Shown here: piece after piece, positions 1-11,662 of the stretch
How positions within the stretch are numbered: position 1 is the stretch's first letter
Layout: every line of letters begins with the position of its first letter
Assembly (NCBI GenBank): GCA_964016875.1
Contig: OZ024720.1
Span: 36,733,106-36,797,105 of the forward strand
Direction of reading: 5' to 3'
DNA length: 64,000 nucleotides
From: Fallopia convolvulus
Taxonomy: Eukaryota > Streptophyta > Magnoliopsida > Caryophyllales > Polygonaceae
The notes under the pieces: generated by a model
The model's database searches: none
What the model was told of the DNA's origin: nothing
The model's input: only the letters and a program-made list of their open reading frames with translations
Position numbers and translations under genes: made by a program

Positions 1-179
1 TCCTAGTTTTCTGTCTTTCTTATCAGGATCACAATTACAATTTGGAGAACTAGGTTTTGTTCTTGTGTCCTTTTTCCCAATGTAGACTTTTGAAACATTT
101 TTGTAAGTTTTTAATTCAAATTATGTGTAGGTAATTTATCTTGTATTTAATTAGTTAATTGAAGTTGTAGATTCCATAG
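1..179. other. Left flank, no feature recognised
   Basis: AT-rich DNA directly left of the 3' LTR of Athila-like element 1. No coding potential or recognisable repeat is visible. It should be the insertion flank of element 1, but the other flank is lost, so no target duplication can be tested. Confidence 0.4.
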
Positions 180-1591
180 TGATCGCTCGGAAATGCGAGG
201 GTCTAGAGATACAATTTAGAACCCGACCCCGTTGTAGCACGTGGTGGGTGTCGAACACTCGGGAAGTCTACTCGATTGATGTGCCAAGACACTAGAAAGC
301 TAGAAAGGAGAGCTTAAAACAGAGGAAAACAAGAGAACAGTCGGGACCGACACTGAGGTCACGTCGGGCCCAATGTTGGCGACAAGAGGAAGTGGGGACC
401 GACACAGGGTAAGTCGGGCTCGAGGTATCTGGGTTTGTCGAACTCAAAGATTTAAAGTAGATCTTGGGCTTTTAGGTTCCTTCTCTAGTAGATTAAGGCT
501 TTTCCACCCCAATTCAAGCAATGAGTGATGGTCGGACTAGGATCGAGTGCTTTCGCCCTCGTTCCAACCACTTCTACACCTCGATCCATGGGGAAATCCC
601 CTTCGATGTAAGGTCTTGAGATTGACACATGTTCATTTTTGCTACTTTGCCAATCACAAGCCTTGATTCCCAACTTTCGCAAGGAATTGTAGCTCTATGT
701 AGAGTGGGTTCCTTAGATCAAACACTCAAGGCTATGGAATTGGGGTTTCTAGCCCAAACCTAGCTAGGGTTTTCCCCCATAACCCAAGATCAAGGAGATC
801 TACTCCATGTGGCAAACAAAGAAAGCAAACAAATTAAAAGGGAAAGGAATCAACATCATCAATCTCAAAACAAACCAAAGTTTCATTCAAATCAAAAGCA
901 ATCCAGAAATTCCAATCAAGGGTTTCAAAATCCACAAGATCAAAACAAAACAAAGCTAATCTATCAACAAAACCTATCAAGTCTTCCTCTCCCTTGGCCG
1001 ATTCTCTCTCTCTTCCTCCTCCTCTCCTTCCTCCTTGCCCTCCAAGTATCCTTTTGAGGGTTGTTGTGTGTGAGAGAGCCCCCCTTTTGTGTGTGTGAGA
1101 GGGAACCCCAAATTAGAAGACAAGAGGCCCTTTTATAGATTAGATGAGGGGTAAAAGTGGAAGTCCACAATTTCGTGCCTTGGAGCCCAAGTAGTCCGGT
1201 GACCGACTCGGACCGACACGGAGGACCTCGGGCGAGTTACTGTGCATGTCGGTCCGAGGTTGAAAGCTCCCAAGTCGGGCCCGGCGTTGTTGCAACTCGG
1301 TCCGGACCTCGTTCCACCTTCTTCTTGTTGGCTTTCCTCTTGTTCTTCTTCATGGCTTGCTCCTCTCTTTCCTCTTTAGCTCGGGCCTTGCTCCATGCTC
1401 GACTCTCCTTCAAATCGATCCTCGATTCATGCCAAATTACCTACAAAACACATAAAATGCGCATAGTCTCCGAATCTCATAGAAATACGGGAAGTAAGCT
1501 AAAAAGGAACAAAACACACAAGAAAAGGGGAAAAAGAAATATATTTACAAAGAAATCACATATGAAAACACCACCAAATAAAGAGACATCA
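180..1591 (-). repeat. 3' LTR of Athila-like element 1
   Basis: Full-length LTR of about 1412 bp, bounded on the plus strand by TGATCGCTCGG and GAGACATCA, thus TG...CA. It matches 11663-12871 over almost all of the latter's length. It holds clusters of the TCGGGCCCGA-type motif near 330-430 and 1190-1320. Ends were fixed from the shared sequence and from the polypurine tract next to 1591. Confidence 0.9.
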
Positions 1592-1612
1592 AAATACCCC
1601 ATACTTAAACTT
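1592..1612 (-). other. Polypurine tract of element 1
   Basis: On the minus strand GTTTAAGTATGGGGTATTT lies directly before the TG of the 3' LTR. This is where plus-strand DNA synthesis would start. Just upstream is the GCTTGAGGACAAGCAAG motif, also found at the same place in element 2. Confidence 0.75.
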
Positions 1613-3333
1613 GCTTGTCCTCAAGCAATAACAATGTAAGCAAGACCGAAACATAATCTTCAAGTAAAGCCTCGTATGAAAACACATTTTAAGCACAAGT
1701 GATCGATATTCAAGCAAGATTACATCATCACACATGATTAAGTGTTCCAAGGAATAAAGTCAATGCAACTAAGCCTCACTTTAGCGATATGTGAATGTGT
1801 ATCACTCATCATGTGTTTTGGGTTTAGCAATGAACACTCAAGCTCAAAAATCATGCAAGTAAGGACTTTACTATTGAAGCTAATATCACCAATTCCTCCA
1901 CCTAGAGATGCCTAATGCAAAGTACACAAAGAATTTCGAACTTGGCTCAATGGAGGTCCTCAAAGAGGTTCCATTCGGCCGGGATGTAATGGGGCTTTTG
2001 GTATTTCTCAAGGTGAGAATTATTTGGTCTTGTGGTGCTTACAATGGGGATTGAACAACCTAAACTCTCACCAACATCACCAAATTCCACAATTACTTTC
2101 ACACTCACCCAAAAGACTTAACATTTTCCTTTCAACCCAAAATTTCACTTAACATTCCACTTCATCTTTGCTCTTATGCTTTTTGTTGGATTTTCAACAC
2201 TTTCTACATTTGGACCAACTTTCTTATGACATCGGGCCTGATGTTGCTTGTAACTCGGTCGGACCATTTTCTTCACTTAAGCTCCTTGCTTTATTCCACT
2301 TTATATTTCCAACATTTTCTTTCTTCCTTTTCTTTCTTTTTTTTTTCATTTTTGTACAACAATGATGCACTACCCACATGATTCATAACACCATTCTTTT
2401 GCCCTTAAACCCAAGAGAATCTCAACTCTTCAAATACAATCCCAACCTTTCTTCTAAAGTCCAATCCCATAAGGGTCAAGTCATATAAGGCTAGGAATAA
2501 TATTTTTGAGGAGTTTCAAACAAAGGCTTAGGCTAGAACGGGGCTACAAACAAAAGATTATCTTCATGGTAGGATATGGAACATTTATGTGACTAGAAGA
2601 ATAAAGTTCAAAATCAATGTGACCATGCTAGGACAATTCTCATGACGGTCTTGGAAAATAGATAAACACCGCAATAGCAAGTTTTACTAAGCATGAATGA
2701 GCTAATCACACAAGAAACATGAGGGATATGCAAATATGAACAAGCATCCCTAAAATGGCCACAAATCAATCTCACAAGGGTCACTCATACTTAGTTGCAT
2801 AAGAACTCATCCTAGAACTCACATGTTCAATAAAACAAGCAAGATATCATGATCACATCAAAAGCAACATCATTTTTAGAGGCTAAACTATCCAAAAATA
2901 TGCAAAGGAATTTACATGCTCACATCATCATTAGCTTTTATTTTGGCAATCTAAGATGGGAATTTCTAGTCCAAAACCTACAAAACACAAAATCTTTTTG
3001 TTGTTTTTAACACAATTTTTCAATTTTTTTTTTTTTTTTGGATTTTTGCAAAAATTTCTCTAAAACCAACAACTCATCCATTCTAGACCAAATTAATCAT
3101 CCATGTCATTCCACAAACCAATAAGCAAACATCCCAAATACAAACTAGAAACACAAACTAAATATCCTCAAAATAACAAACAAACATAAACAAGTGAAAT
3201 CATGAACACACCTACCCCCACCCCATACTTAAAATTTTGATGTCCCCATCAAACAAGGAAATCAAAACTTAAAAGCAAGAGAAAAGAGTATGAAAAACTC
3301 ACAATTTCTTATTCTTCAATGGCATGTATAGGA

Positions 3334-4106
3334 TCAATCGGCGAGGACGAGAGCCCATGAGGCTCTAACTTCTTCGTTTGGACCGTCCTTGTCATAGAAC
3401 TTCTTCACTCGATGACCATTCACTTTGAAAATATGTCCTTGTTCATCAACCAAGTCCACCGCACCATGAGCATAGATACGGTGGACCACAAATGGTCCGC
3501 ACCACCTAGTCCTTAACTTCCCGGGGAAAAAGTTTAAGCCTTGAATTGAAAAGGAGAACCTTGTCACCGGTTTGATAGGTCTTTGGATTTAACTTCCTAT
3601 CATGCCACTTCTTGGTCTTCTCCTTGTATAGCTTGGAGTTCTCATAGGCCTTCAACCTTAATTCCCCCAACTCATGAAGTTCTAGAAATCTTTTCTCACC
3701 GGCCAAGTTGATATCCCAATTCATCTCTTTGAGTGCCCATTTCGCCTTGTGCTCAAGCTCTACCGGAAGATGGCATGCCTTGCAATAAACTAGATTGAAG
3801 GGTGTAGTTCCCAAAGGTGTCTTGAAGGCGGTTCTATAAGCCCAAAGTGCATCATCGAGCTTAGAGGCCCAATCTTTCCTTGATCGAGATACGGTCTTCT
3901 CCAAGATAGCCTTGATTTGACGGTTTGACACCTCGACTTGCCCTCTTGTTTGAGGATGATAAGGAGTAGCCACTCGATGAGACACCCCGTACTTAATCAA
4001 TACATTTTCGAAGCACCTCTCAATGAAATGAGGTCCGCCATCACTTATGAGAACCCTAGGCACACCAAACCTTGCAAAAATGTTGCTTTTCAAAAACTTC
4101 ATCACT
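3334..4106 (-). pseudogene. Duplicated integrase C-terminus (copy A), frameshifted
   Basis: Second copy of the C-terminal part of the Ty3/gypsy integrase, from shortly before the ISDGGPHF catalytic-core motif to the C-terminal end (VRASWALVLAD then stop). It includes the glutamate of the core (QVEVSN) and the LRTRWCGPFVVH segment of the C-terminal domain. A one-base shift near 3530-3570 splits the frame between the FNSRLKLFP and GKLRTRW segments. It has no start of its own and is separated from the rest of pol by the duplication breakpoint, so it cannot be expressed as part of pol. It keeps Trp and Arg codons where copy B has stops, which shows that those stops arose after the duplication. 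Confidence 0.88.
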
Positions 4107-5652
4107 TGTGTATCACTCATCATGTGTTTTGGGTTTAGCAATGAACACTCAAGCTCAAAAATCATGCAAGTAAGGACTTTACTATTGATGCTAATATCAC
4201 CAATTCCTCCACCTAGAGATGCCTAATACAAAGTACACAAAGAATTTCGAACTTGGCTCAATGGAGGTCCTCAAAGAGGTTCCATTCGGCCGGGTTGTAA
4301 TGGGGCTTTTGGTATTTCTCAAGGTGGGAATTATCTGGTCTTATGGTGCTTACAATGGATATTGAACAACCTAAACTCTCACCAACTTCACCAAAATTCC
4401 ACAATTACTTTCACACTCACCCAAAAGACTTAACATTTTTCCTTTCAACCCAAAATTTCACTTAACATTCCACTTCATCTTTGCTATTAGGCTTTTTGTT
4501 GGATTTTCCACACTTTCTACATTTCGACCGACTTTCTTATGACATCGGGACCGATGTGGCTTGTAACTCGGTCGGACCTTTTTTCTTCACTTAAGCCCTT
4601 TGCTTTCATTCCACTTTACATTTCCAACATTTTCTTTCTTTCTTTGTTTCTTTGTTTTCATTTTCTTTTTGCACAACAAAAATGCACTACCCACATGATT
4701 CATAACGCCATTCTTTGCCCTTAAACCCAAGAGAATCTCAACTCTTCAAATACAATCCAAACCTCTCTTCTAAAGTCCAATCCCATAAGGGTCAAGTCAT
4801 ATAAGGCTAGGAATAATATTTTTGAGGAGTTTTAAACAAAGGCTTAGGCTAGAACGGGGCTACAAACAAAGGATTAACTTCATGGTAGGATATGGAACAT
4901 TTATGTGACTAGAAGAGTAAAGTTCAAAATCAATGTGACAATGCTAGGACAAATCTCATGACGGTCTTGGAAAATAGATGAACACCGCAATAGCAAGTTT
5001 TACTAAGCATGAATGAGCTAATCACACAAGAAACATGAGGGATATGCAAATATGAACAAGCATCCCTAAAATGGCCACAAATCAATCTCACAAGGGTCAC
5101 TCATACCTAGTTGCATAAGAACTCATCCTAGAACTCACATGTTCAATAAAACAACCAAGATATCCTGATCATATCAAAAGCAACATCATTTTTAGAGGCT
5201 AAACCATCCGAAAATATGCAAAGGAATTTACATGCTCACATCATCATTAGCTTTTATTTTGGCAATCTAAGATGGGAATTTCTAGTCCAAAACCTACAAA
5301 ACACAAAATCTTTTTGTTGTTTTTCACACAATTATTTTTTTATGGATTTTTTTGCAAAAATTTCTCTAAAACCAAAAACAAAGACTCATCCATTCAAAAC
5401 CAAATTAATCATCCATGTCTTTCACCAAACCACAAACCAAGAAGCAAACATCCCAAACACAAACTAGAAACAAAAAACATATATCTTCAAAATAACAAAC
5501 AAACATAAGCAAGTGAAATCATGAACACACTTACCCCCACCCCATACTTAAAATTTTGATGTCCCCATCAAACAAGGAAACCAAAACTTAAAAGCAAGAG
5601 AGAAGAGTATGAAGAGCTCACAATTTCTTATTCTTTAATGGCATGTTTAGGA

Positions 5653-6033
5653 TCATTTGGCGAGGACGAGAGCCCATGAGGCTCTAACTTCTTCGCTTGG
5701 ACCGGCCTTGTCATAGAACTTCTTCACTCAATGACCATTTACTTTGAAAATATGTCCTCGTTCATCAACCACGTCCACCGCACCATGAGCATAGATATGG
5801 TGGACCACAAATGGTCCGCTCCACCTAGTCCTTAACTTCCCCGGGAAAAGGTTAAGCCTTGAAATGAAAAGGAGAACCTTGTCATCGGTTTGATAGGTCT
5901 TTGGAATCAACTTCCTATCATGCCACTTCTTGGTCTTCTCCTTGTACAACTTGGAGTTCTCGTAGGCTTTCAACCTCAATTCCCCCAACTCATGAAGCTC
6001 TAGAAACCTTTTCTCACCAGCCAAGTTGATATC
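5653..6033 (-). pseudogene. Integrase C-terminal end (copy B), two nonsense codons
   Basis: This is the in-frame continuation of the pol frame that stops at 6034. It carries the C-terminal integrase segment, with LRTRWSGPFVVH and HIFKVNGH visible, and ends at 5653-5655. A TGA at 6031-6036 replaces the Trp of NWDINLAG kept in copy A (TGG to TGA). A second TGA near 5725 replaces the Arg kept in copy A (CGA to TGA). Both are C-to-T type changes, as expected from deamination of methylated cytosine in a silenced element. Confidence 0.85.
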
Positions 6034-8829
6034 TCAATTCATCTCTTTGAGTGCCCATTTTGCCTTGTGCTCAAGCTCTACCGGAAGATGACATGCCTTG
6101 CCATAAACTAGATTGAAGGGTATAGTTCCCAAAGGTGTCTTGAAGGCGGTTCTATAAGCCCATAGTGCATCATCGCGCTTAGAGGCCCAATCTTTCCTTG
6201 ATCGAGATACGGTCTTCTCCAAGATAGCCTTGATTTGACGGTTTGACACCTCGACTTGCCCGCTTGTTTGAGGATGATAAGGAGTAGCAACTCGATGAGA
6301 CACCCCATACTTAATCAACACATTCTCGAAGCACCTCTCAATGAAATGAGGTCCGCCATCACTTATGAGAACCCTAGGCACACCAAACCTTGCAAAAATG
6401 TTGCTTTTCAAGAACTTCATCACCACCCTAGCATCATTGGTTCTTGTTGGTATGGCCTCCACCCATTTTGAGACATAGTCCACGGCTACCAAGATGTATT
6501 TGTAAGGCCCCGATGTGGGAAATGGTCCCATGAAATCAATACCCCATACATCAAATAACTCAACTTCTAGAATGCCAGTTTGAGGAGTCTCATTCCTCCT
6601 TGATAGATTCCCCTCTCTTTGGCACTCCTCACACTTCCTCACATAATCATGCACATCCTTGAACATGGTTGGCCAATAATAACCACATTGAAGAATTTTT
6701 GAAGTGGTTTTGGAACTCTTAGCGTGACCCCCCGTAGGAAAGGAATGGCAATGGTGAATTATGCTCTCAACCTCTTCACTTGACACACACCGTCTATAGA
6801 TTTGATCACGCCCTTCCTTGTAGAGATATGGATCATCCCAAAAATATTGTCTAGCATCATGTAAGAATTTCTTCCTAGCTTGATAAGACAAATTTGGTGG
6901 GATCACTCCCCCTACGGCAAAGTTAGCAAAATCCGCAAACCAAGGGGAAACCCCTCGTCTTACGGCACTAATAGAAAGAAGGCAAGTGGGAGAGAAAGAA
7001 TCAATCAATTGAGAACGAGAAGGAATGGAAATCGAGTTAGGAAACTTACTTTCTTCCACGGATCGACATTGAAGTGTACCGAGGCCGACATGGTTGGGCG
7101 CCGGTCTAGCTTCGCAGACACACAGGTCACTCGGGCCCGACTCTAAAGACCTCGGTCCCGACTCACTCGTACCTGCCCTGTCTTCGGTCCGATGTTCTGG
7201 ACCTCGGGCCCGACTTACTTGGTTCGTCGATCCACCTTTCCTTTCCTCCTTTTTGCTCATGAGAACTTCATCTGCTCTTGAATCATCTATAGTCAAACCA
7301 TCCTCCATCTCCAACATGTATTCAATGGGCAAACGGGATAGATGATCAGCTACCACATTTTCTGCACCGGTTTTGTCCTTGATCTCATGGTCAAACTCTT
7401 GGAGAAGGAGCATCCACCTTAGAAGCCTCGACTTTGCATCCTTCTGCTTCATGAGGTATTTGATTGCCGCATGGTCCGTGAAGACTACCACCTTTGATCC
7501 CACAAGATATGAACGGAATTTCTCAAATGCAAACACTATCGCAAGAAACTCTTTCTCCGTCGTTGTGTAATTGCACTGAGTTTCATCCAAAGTTTTGCTT
7601 GCGTAGTAGATGGCATGCAACTTTCCATCCTTCCTTTGCCCAAGGACGGCCGCTATGGCGAAATCACTAGGATCACACATTACCTCGAATGGAAGATTCC
7701 AATTGGGTGCCGCCATTATTTGAGCCGAAATCAAGGCATCTCTCAACCTACAAAAAGAACTCATGCAATCCTCGGAAAATTCAAAGGGCACATCCTTCAT
7801 CAAGAGGTTAGACAGTGGTTTTGCAATCTTAGAAAAATCCTTGATGAACCGTCTATAAAATCCTGCATGACCTAAGAAACTCCTAACATCACGAACACAA
7901 GAGGGAGGAGGTAGTTTTTCAATTATTTCAACTTTAGCTTTATCTACTTCTATCCCCCTACTAGAAACTAGGTGTCCTAGTACTATGCCCTCGTTTACCA
8001 TGAAGTGGCATTTTTCCCAATTAAGCACCAAGCTAGTCTCCTCACATCTAGTCAAAACCTTGTCTAAGTTAGCTAAGCAAACATCAAATAAGGAACCATA
8101 GACGGAGAAATCATCCATAAACACTTCTACTATATCCTCAACCATATCGGAGAAGATGGACATCATGCATCTTTGAAACGTTGCCGACGTATTACATAAA
8201 CCAAAAGGCATGCGTCTATAGGCAAAAGTCCCATAAGGACATGTGAATGTCGTCTTCTCTTGATCATCGGGATGAATAGGGATTTGCCAAAACCCGCTAT
8301 ACCCGTCAAGGTAGCAAAAATATTCATGTTGTGCTAATCTTTCTAGGACTTGGTCTATGAAAGGAAGAGGAAAATGGTCTTTGCGAGTGCCACTATTAAG
8401 CTTACGGTAATCAATACACATACGCCATTTTGTTGTGGTTCTCATAGGTATCATTTCTCCCTTTTCATTTTGCACAACGGTGAGACCTCCTTTCTTAGGA
8501 ACTACATGCACGGGACTCACATACTTGCTATCGGAAATTGGGAAGATAATTCCCGCATCCAACATCCTAAGTATTTCACTCTTTACCACTTCTTTCATGT
8601 TAGGATTTAATCTTCTTTGTGGTTCAATAGTGGGTTTATGGTTATCCTCCATATAAATCCTATGCATGCAAATTGAGGGAGAGATTCCCTTTAGTTCCTC
8701 TAGTGAATACCCTAAAGCTCCTCTATGTTTTCTTAGAACCTCTAACAACTTAGACTCCTCCTCATCATTCAAGTTGGCATTTATGATTACGGGTAAAGAA
8801 GAGTTGGGACCAAGAAATGCGTACCTCAA
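6034..8829 (-). pseudogene. Pol of element 1: reverse transcriptase, RNase H, integrase
   Basis: Long frame of 931 codons for the replication enzymes of a Ty3/gypsy element. In order: reverse transcriptase with YLDGYSG and an intact FMDD catalytic box; RNase H with CDPSD, TEKEFL and TDHAA; a low-conservation linker around 6890-7260 rich in SGP and RTE triplets, encoded by the TCGGGCCCGA motif; integrase with HHCC-type zinc ligands ending CEECQR, then GIDFMGP, ISDGGPHF and QVEVSN for the DDE triad. Catalytic residues look intact. The frame is in phase with the protease region upstream and is cut from it only by a TAA at 8851-8853; it ends at a TGA replacing a conserved Trp. The Met at 8829 is simply the first after that stop, not a likely native start. 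Confidence 0.93.
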
Positions 8830-8850
8830 ATCTTTTGGGAGCTCCTTGAG

Positions 8851-10215
8851 TTATTGAGATGGTTTCGGTGGTGCTTGAACTTCTTCTTTCTCGGCCTTGA
8901 ACACCTCCAAATAAGACATCCTTTCCTCCAATTGCTCATGCTCAATCATATTGAGGGCTAGACCTTGGCGCTCTATCTCAATTTCTCTAGGTGGTGGGGT
9001 GGCTTTCAACCTAAGCTCCCTTGGCCTTGACTTATTAGAAACGGCTTCCCATTGCAATCCAAGAGGAACTTGGATCATCTTAGCTTCCTTGTGTACGGCC
9101 CCTTTTGAAGTTGGCCTAAAGAAAAACTCAATCTCTCTTCCTCCAATGTCAAGAGACAAGTGGCCCTTTTTTACATCAATGATTGCCCCAACCGTGGAAA
9201 GGAAAGATCTCCCTAGTATAATTGGTTCACCCGGCACTTCTATCATGTCCACCACAAAAAAGTCGATTGGGACATAGTGGCCTTCAATGCAAACGGGGTA
9301 ATCCTCGACGATACCAATTGGCTCGATGGACGACCCATCCGCTATCATTAACCTCATGTTGACCGGAGCTATGAGACCCATGGATGTGGATTTCCATATA
9401 GTGTAAGGAATGATGCTCGTGCTTGCTCCAAGGTCACATAAGGCTTGGAAGTTTTGAGACCCCACACCAATGGTTATAGCAAAGCGACCGGGAGCTCCTA
9501 GCTTTTGCGGTAACTCCAAGGTCTTGACCTCATCTTGCATTTCAACTATGGATCTCTTCTTGATCAAAATCTCCTTTAAAAACTTGGCATAAGATGTCAT
9601 CTCGCTCAATGCATCGGTGAATGGGATAGAGATGTTCAAGCCTTGCAAGAGTTTGAGAAACCTCTTGAACTTGTTCTCAACAACATCTTTCGGCTTCTTT
9701 GAGGGATATGGAAGAATTGTTGCACCTTGAATCTTGCTTGGATCAAGCTCTTTGGACTTCCCCACTTCACTTGCAACATTTCCTGGTTGGACCGACTTAG
9801 GCACCATGTCGGGCCCGATGTTGTGACTCTCGGTCCGACGCAAAGGAGTTGGATCGAGGTGTGGGTACGTTGGGCCCGAGTTACTCTCAACCTCGGTCCG
9901 GGGTAAAGGGGTCGATCTTCTTGCTGGGTCGACTTCGGGGAACGTCGGACCCAACTTGCTGGGTAAGTTGGTCCCACTCTCTTCATTCTTCTTAGGCATG
10001 TGTGGCTCGGGTAGGTTTCGACCACTTCTCAATCCAATTGCCCGGACTTCATTTTGATTGTTTTGAGCTCGAGGGTTCTCCTCGGGTCGGCCCGGAAGTC
10101 TCCCATTCTCTCTCGGGGCTTGAGTTGCAATTTGGGCAAATTGATTGTCGACTTGCCTCCTCCATGCACCAAACTCATTGAATTGGGTCCTCATCTCCTT
10201 GAACCCATCTCTCAT
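8851..10215 (-). pseudogene. Gag C-terminal linker and aspartic protease of element 1
   Basis: Frame of 454 codons between gag and reverse transcriptase. The first third is a Pro-rich linker carrying repeated SGP and RTE motifs. The retropepsin core is ALCDLGASTSIIP at roughly residues 260-272, where DLGA replaces the usual DTGA, as in other plant elements of this group, followed by ILGRSFL. It would be cut from the Gag-Pol polyprotein. In-phase stops bound it: TAA near 10219 (a CAA Gln is likely ancestral) and TAA at 8851. It has no independent start. Confidence 0.85.
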
Positions 10216-10221
10216 CTCTTA

Positions 10222-11421
10222 AGCAAATGATTGTAGCTCATTGAATCCCGGTGGTCTATATGGTGGTGGTGGCGCCCTTGGCTCGTTTTGGTTGAAGTTG
10301 TTGTTGTAACCTTGAGCTTGACCGTTGTTCCACCGACCATTGCCACCATTGTTGAAGTTGCCTCTTCCACCGAAATTTCCTCGAACATAGTTTGCCTCCT
10401 CAATTCACTCGGCCAAGCGCACTTGGCTCTCATTCGGACAAACTTGTGTAGCATGTGCAAAGGATCCACACTGCTCACAAGCTCTAGCATTTTGCTTGTA
10501 GTAGTGGACTTGCCTCTTAAGCTTGCTCACTTCACCTTCAAGGAATTGGAGCTTCACATCCTTGTCAATGTCTTCTCCCTTTGGATCATATAACTTCCTT
10601 GCACCTTCACCTTGAACTTTCACCTCTTTGCTAGCTTGACTCACCCCATACATGGCCTCATAATCGGATAGCTTGTCAAGTAGCTCCCAAGCTTGATCCG
10701 GTGTCAAGTCTATGAACCCACAATCGGTGTGGAGATTGAGCTTGTCCTTCGTTGCCGGATTGATGCCTTGGAAAAAGATGTCTTGAAGCACATATGGTTG
10801 TTGGCCATGAGTAGGACATTGGCACAACATCTCCTTGAAACGGTCCCATGCTTCGAAGAGAGGCTCATTCGGACCTTGTTGAAAGCTTGCAATCTTCCTT
10901 CTTAGCTCGGTTGTTTTTGAGGGCGGGAAGAACTTCATCAAGAAAGCATCATAGAGTGTCTTCCAAGTTGTGATTGACCTAGGAGCTTGGCTCTCGAGCC
11001 AATGTGTGGCTTTGCCCCCAAGTGACCATTTGAACGCCTTTAGAAGCACATACTCCAATGTCTCCTCGTCGGTAGAGATCGTCTCACACATATCCACAAA
11101 GCGTTTGACGTGCTCTATGGGACACTCATGTGGACGGCCCTCGAATTGATCACGCTTGATGAGTGTAATGAATTGCGTCTTGATCTCAAAATTCTTGGCA
11201 ACCTCGGGAAGCACAATAGCCGGTTCGGGTACCCTCAACTCCGGATGCATGTATTGGTGTGCATTCTGGGGCAGACCGTTGAGTTGAGCCTCGGCCCTCA
11301 TCCGTTGCTCCCATTCTCTTCTTGCCACCTCCTCTTGATTGTCCTTCTCAAGTTGCAATCTAGCCATTTCGGCCCTAAGTTGATCCAACTCCTCATCAAC
11401 ATGGAGAGCTTGATTCGCCAT
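10222..11421 (-). pseudogene. Gag of element 1
   Basis: Nucleocapsid-capsid precursor of the Ty3/gypsy type. The start at 11421 (MANQALHVDEEL) lies about 220 bp after the primer binding site. The retrotransposon Gag core is seen as RFVDMCETI, LLKAFKWSLGGKATHWL and FLMKFFPPSKTTELR. A zinc knuckle CEQCGSFAHATQVC (CX2CX4HX4C) sits near residue 325. A TGA at 10405-10407 stops the frame; the same phase continues through a Gly/Asn-rich tail to a TAA near 10219. It is broken but would otherwise fuse to the protease region. Confidence 0.9.
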
Positions 11422-11639
11422 CCTTTCCTTCTTCGGGCTTCTTTGAGGATACTTTCCGGATCACTCACAAACTCAAGCTCAAGTGTTCCTCGGGAGGAAC
11501 GAGCTAGCATACACCTACGAAACAAAGACACAAACCAAAACAAATAAAAAACAAACAAAGGGTTTGGGCTATTCCCTCACCCAAATCACTACCAAAACAC
11601 AAGAAACTCACCAAATTGGCACTCAATGCACTTAGACTT

Positions 11640-11656
11640 CCCCGGCAACGGCACCA
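11640..11656 (-). other. Primer binding site of element 1 (tRNA-Asp)
   Basis: On the minus strand TGGTGCCGTTGCCGGGG, six bases inside the 5' LTR. It matches the complement of the 3' end of plant tRNA-Asp with one substitution (TGGC to TGGT). Confidence 0.85.
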
Positions 11657-11662
11657 ATCTTT

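Larger units (their letters stand above)
1796..6423 (-). repeat. 2.3-kb tandem duplication inside element 1
   Basis: Copy A is 1796-4106 and copy B is 4107-6423. Each holds about 1.5 kb of non-coding 3' DNA followed (plus-strand sense) by the coding region for the integrase C-terminus. At the junction near 4106 the integrase sequence breaks off and the non-coding sequence starts again. The copies differ by scattered substitutions and small indels, so the duplication is not recent. In copy A the integrase end has a frameshift; in copy B it has two nonsense codons. Confidence 0.88.

Noticed and set aside
1157..1639. 160-codon plus-strand frame in the 3' LTR of element 1
   Set aside because: Lies in an LTR, low-complexity Ser/Leu-rich, no homology visible; it is broken in the other LTR.
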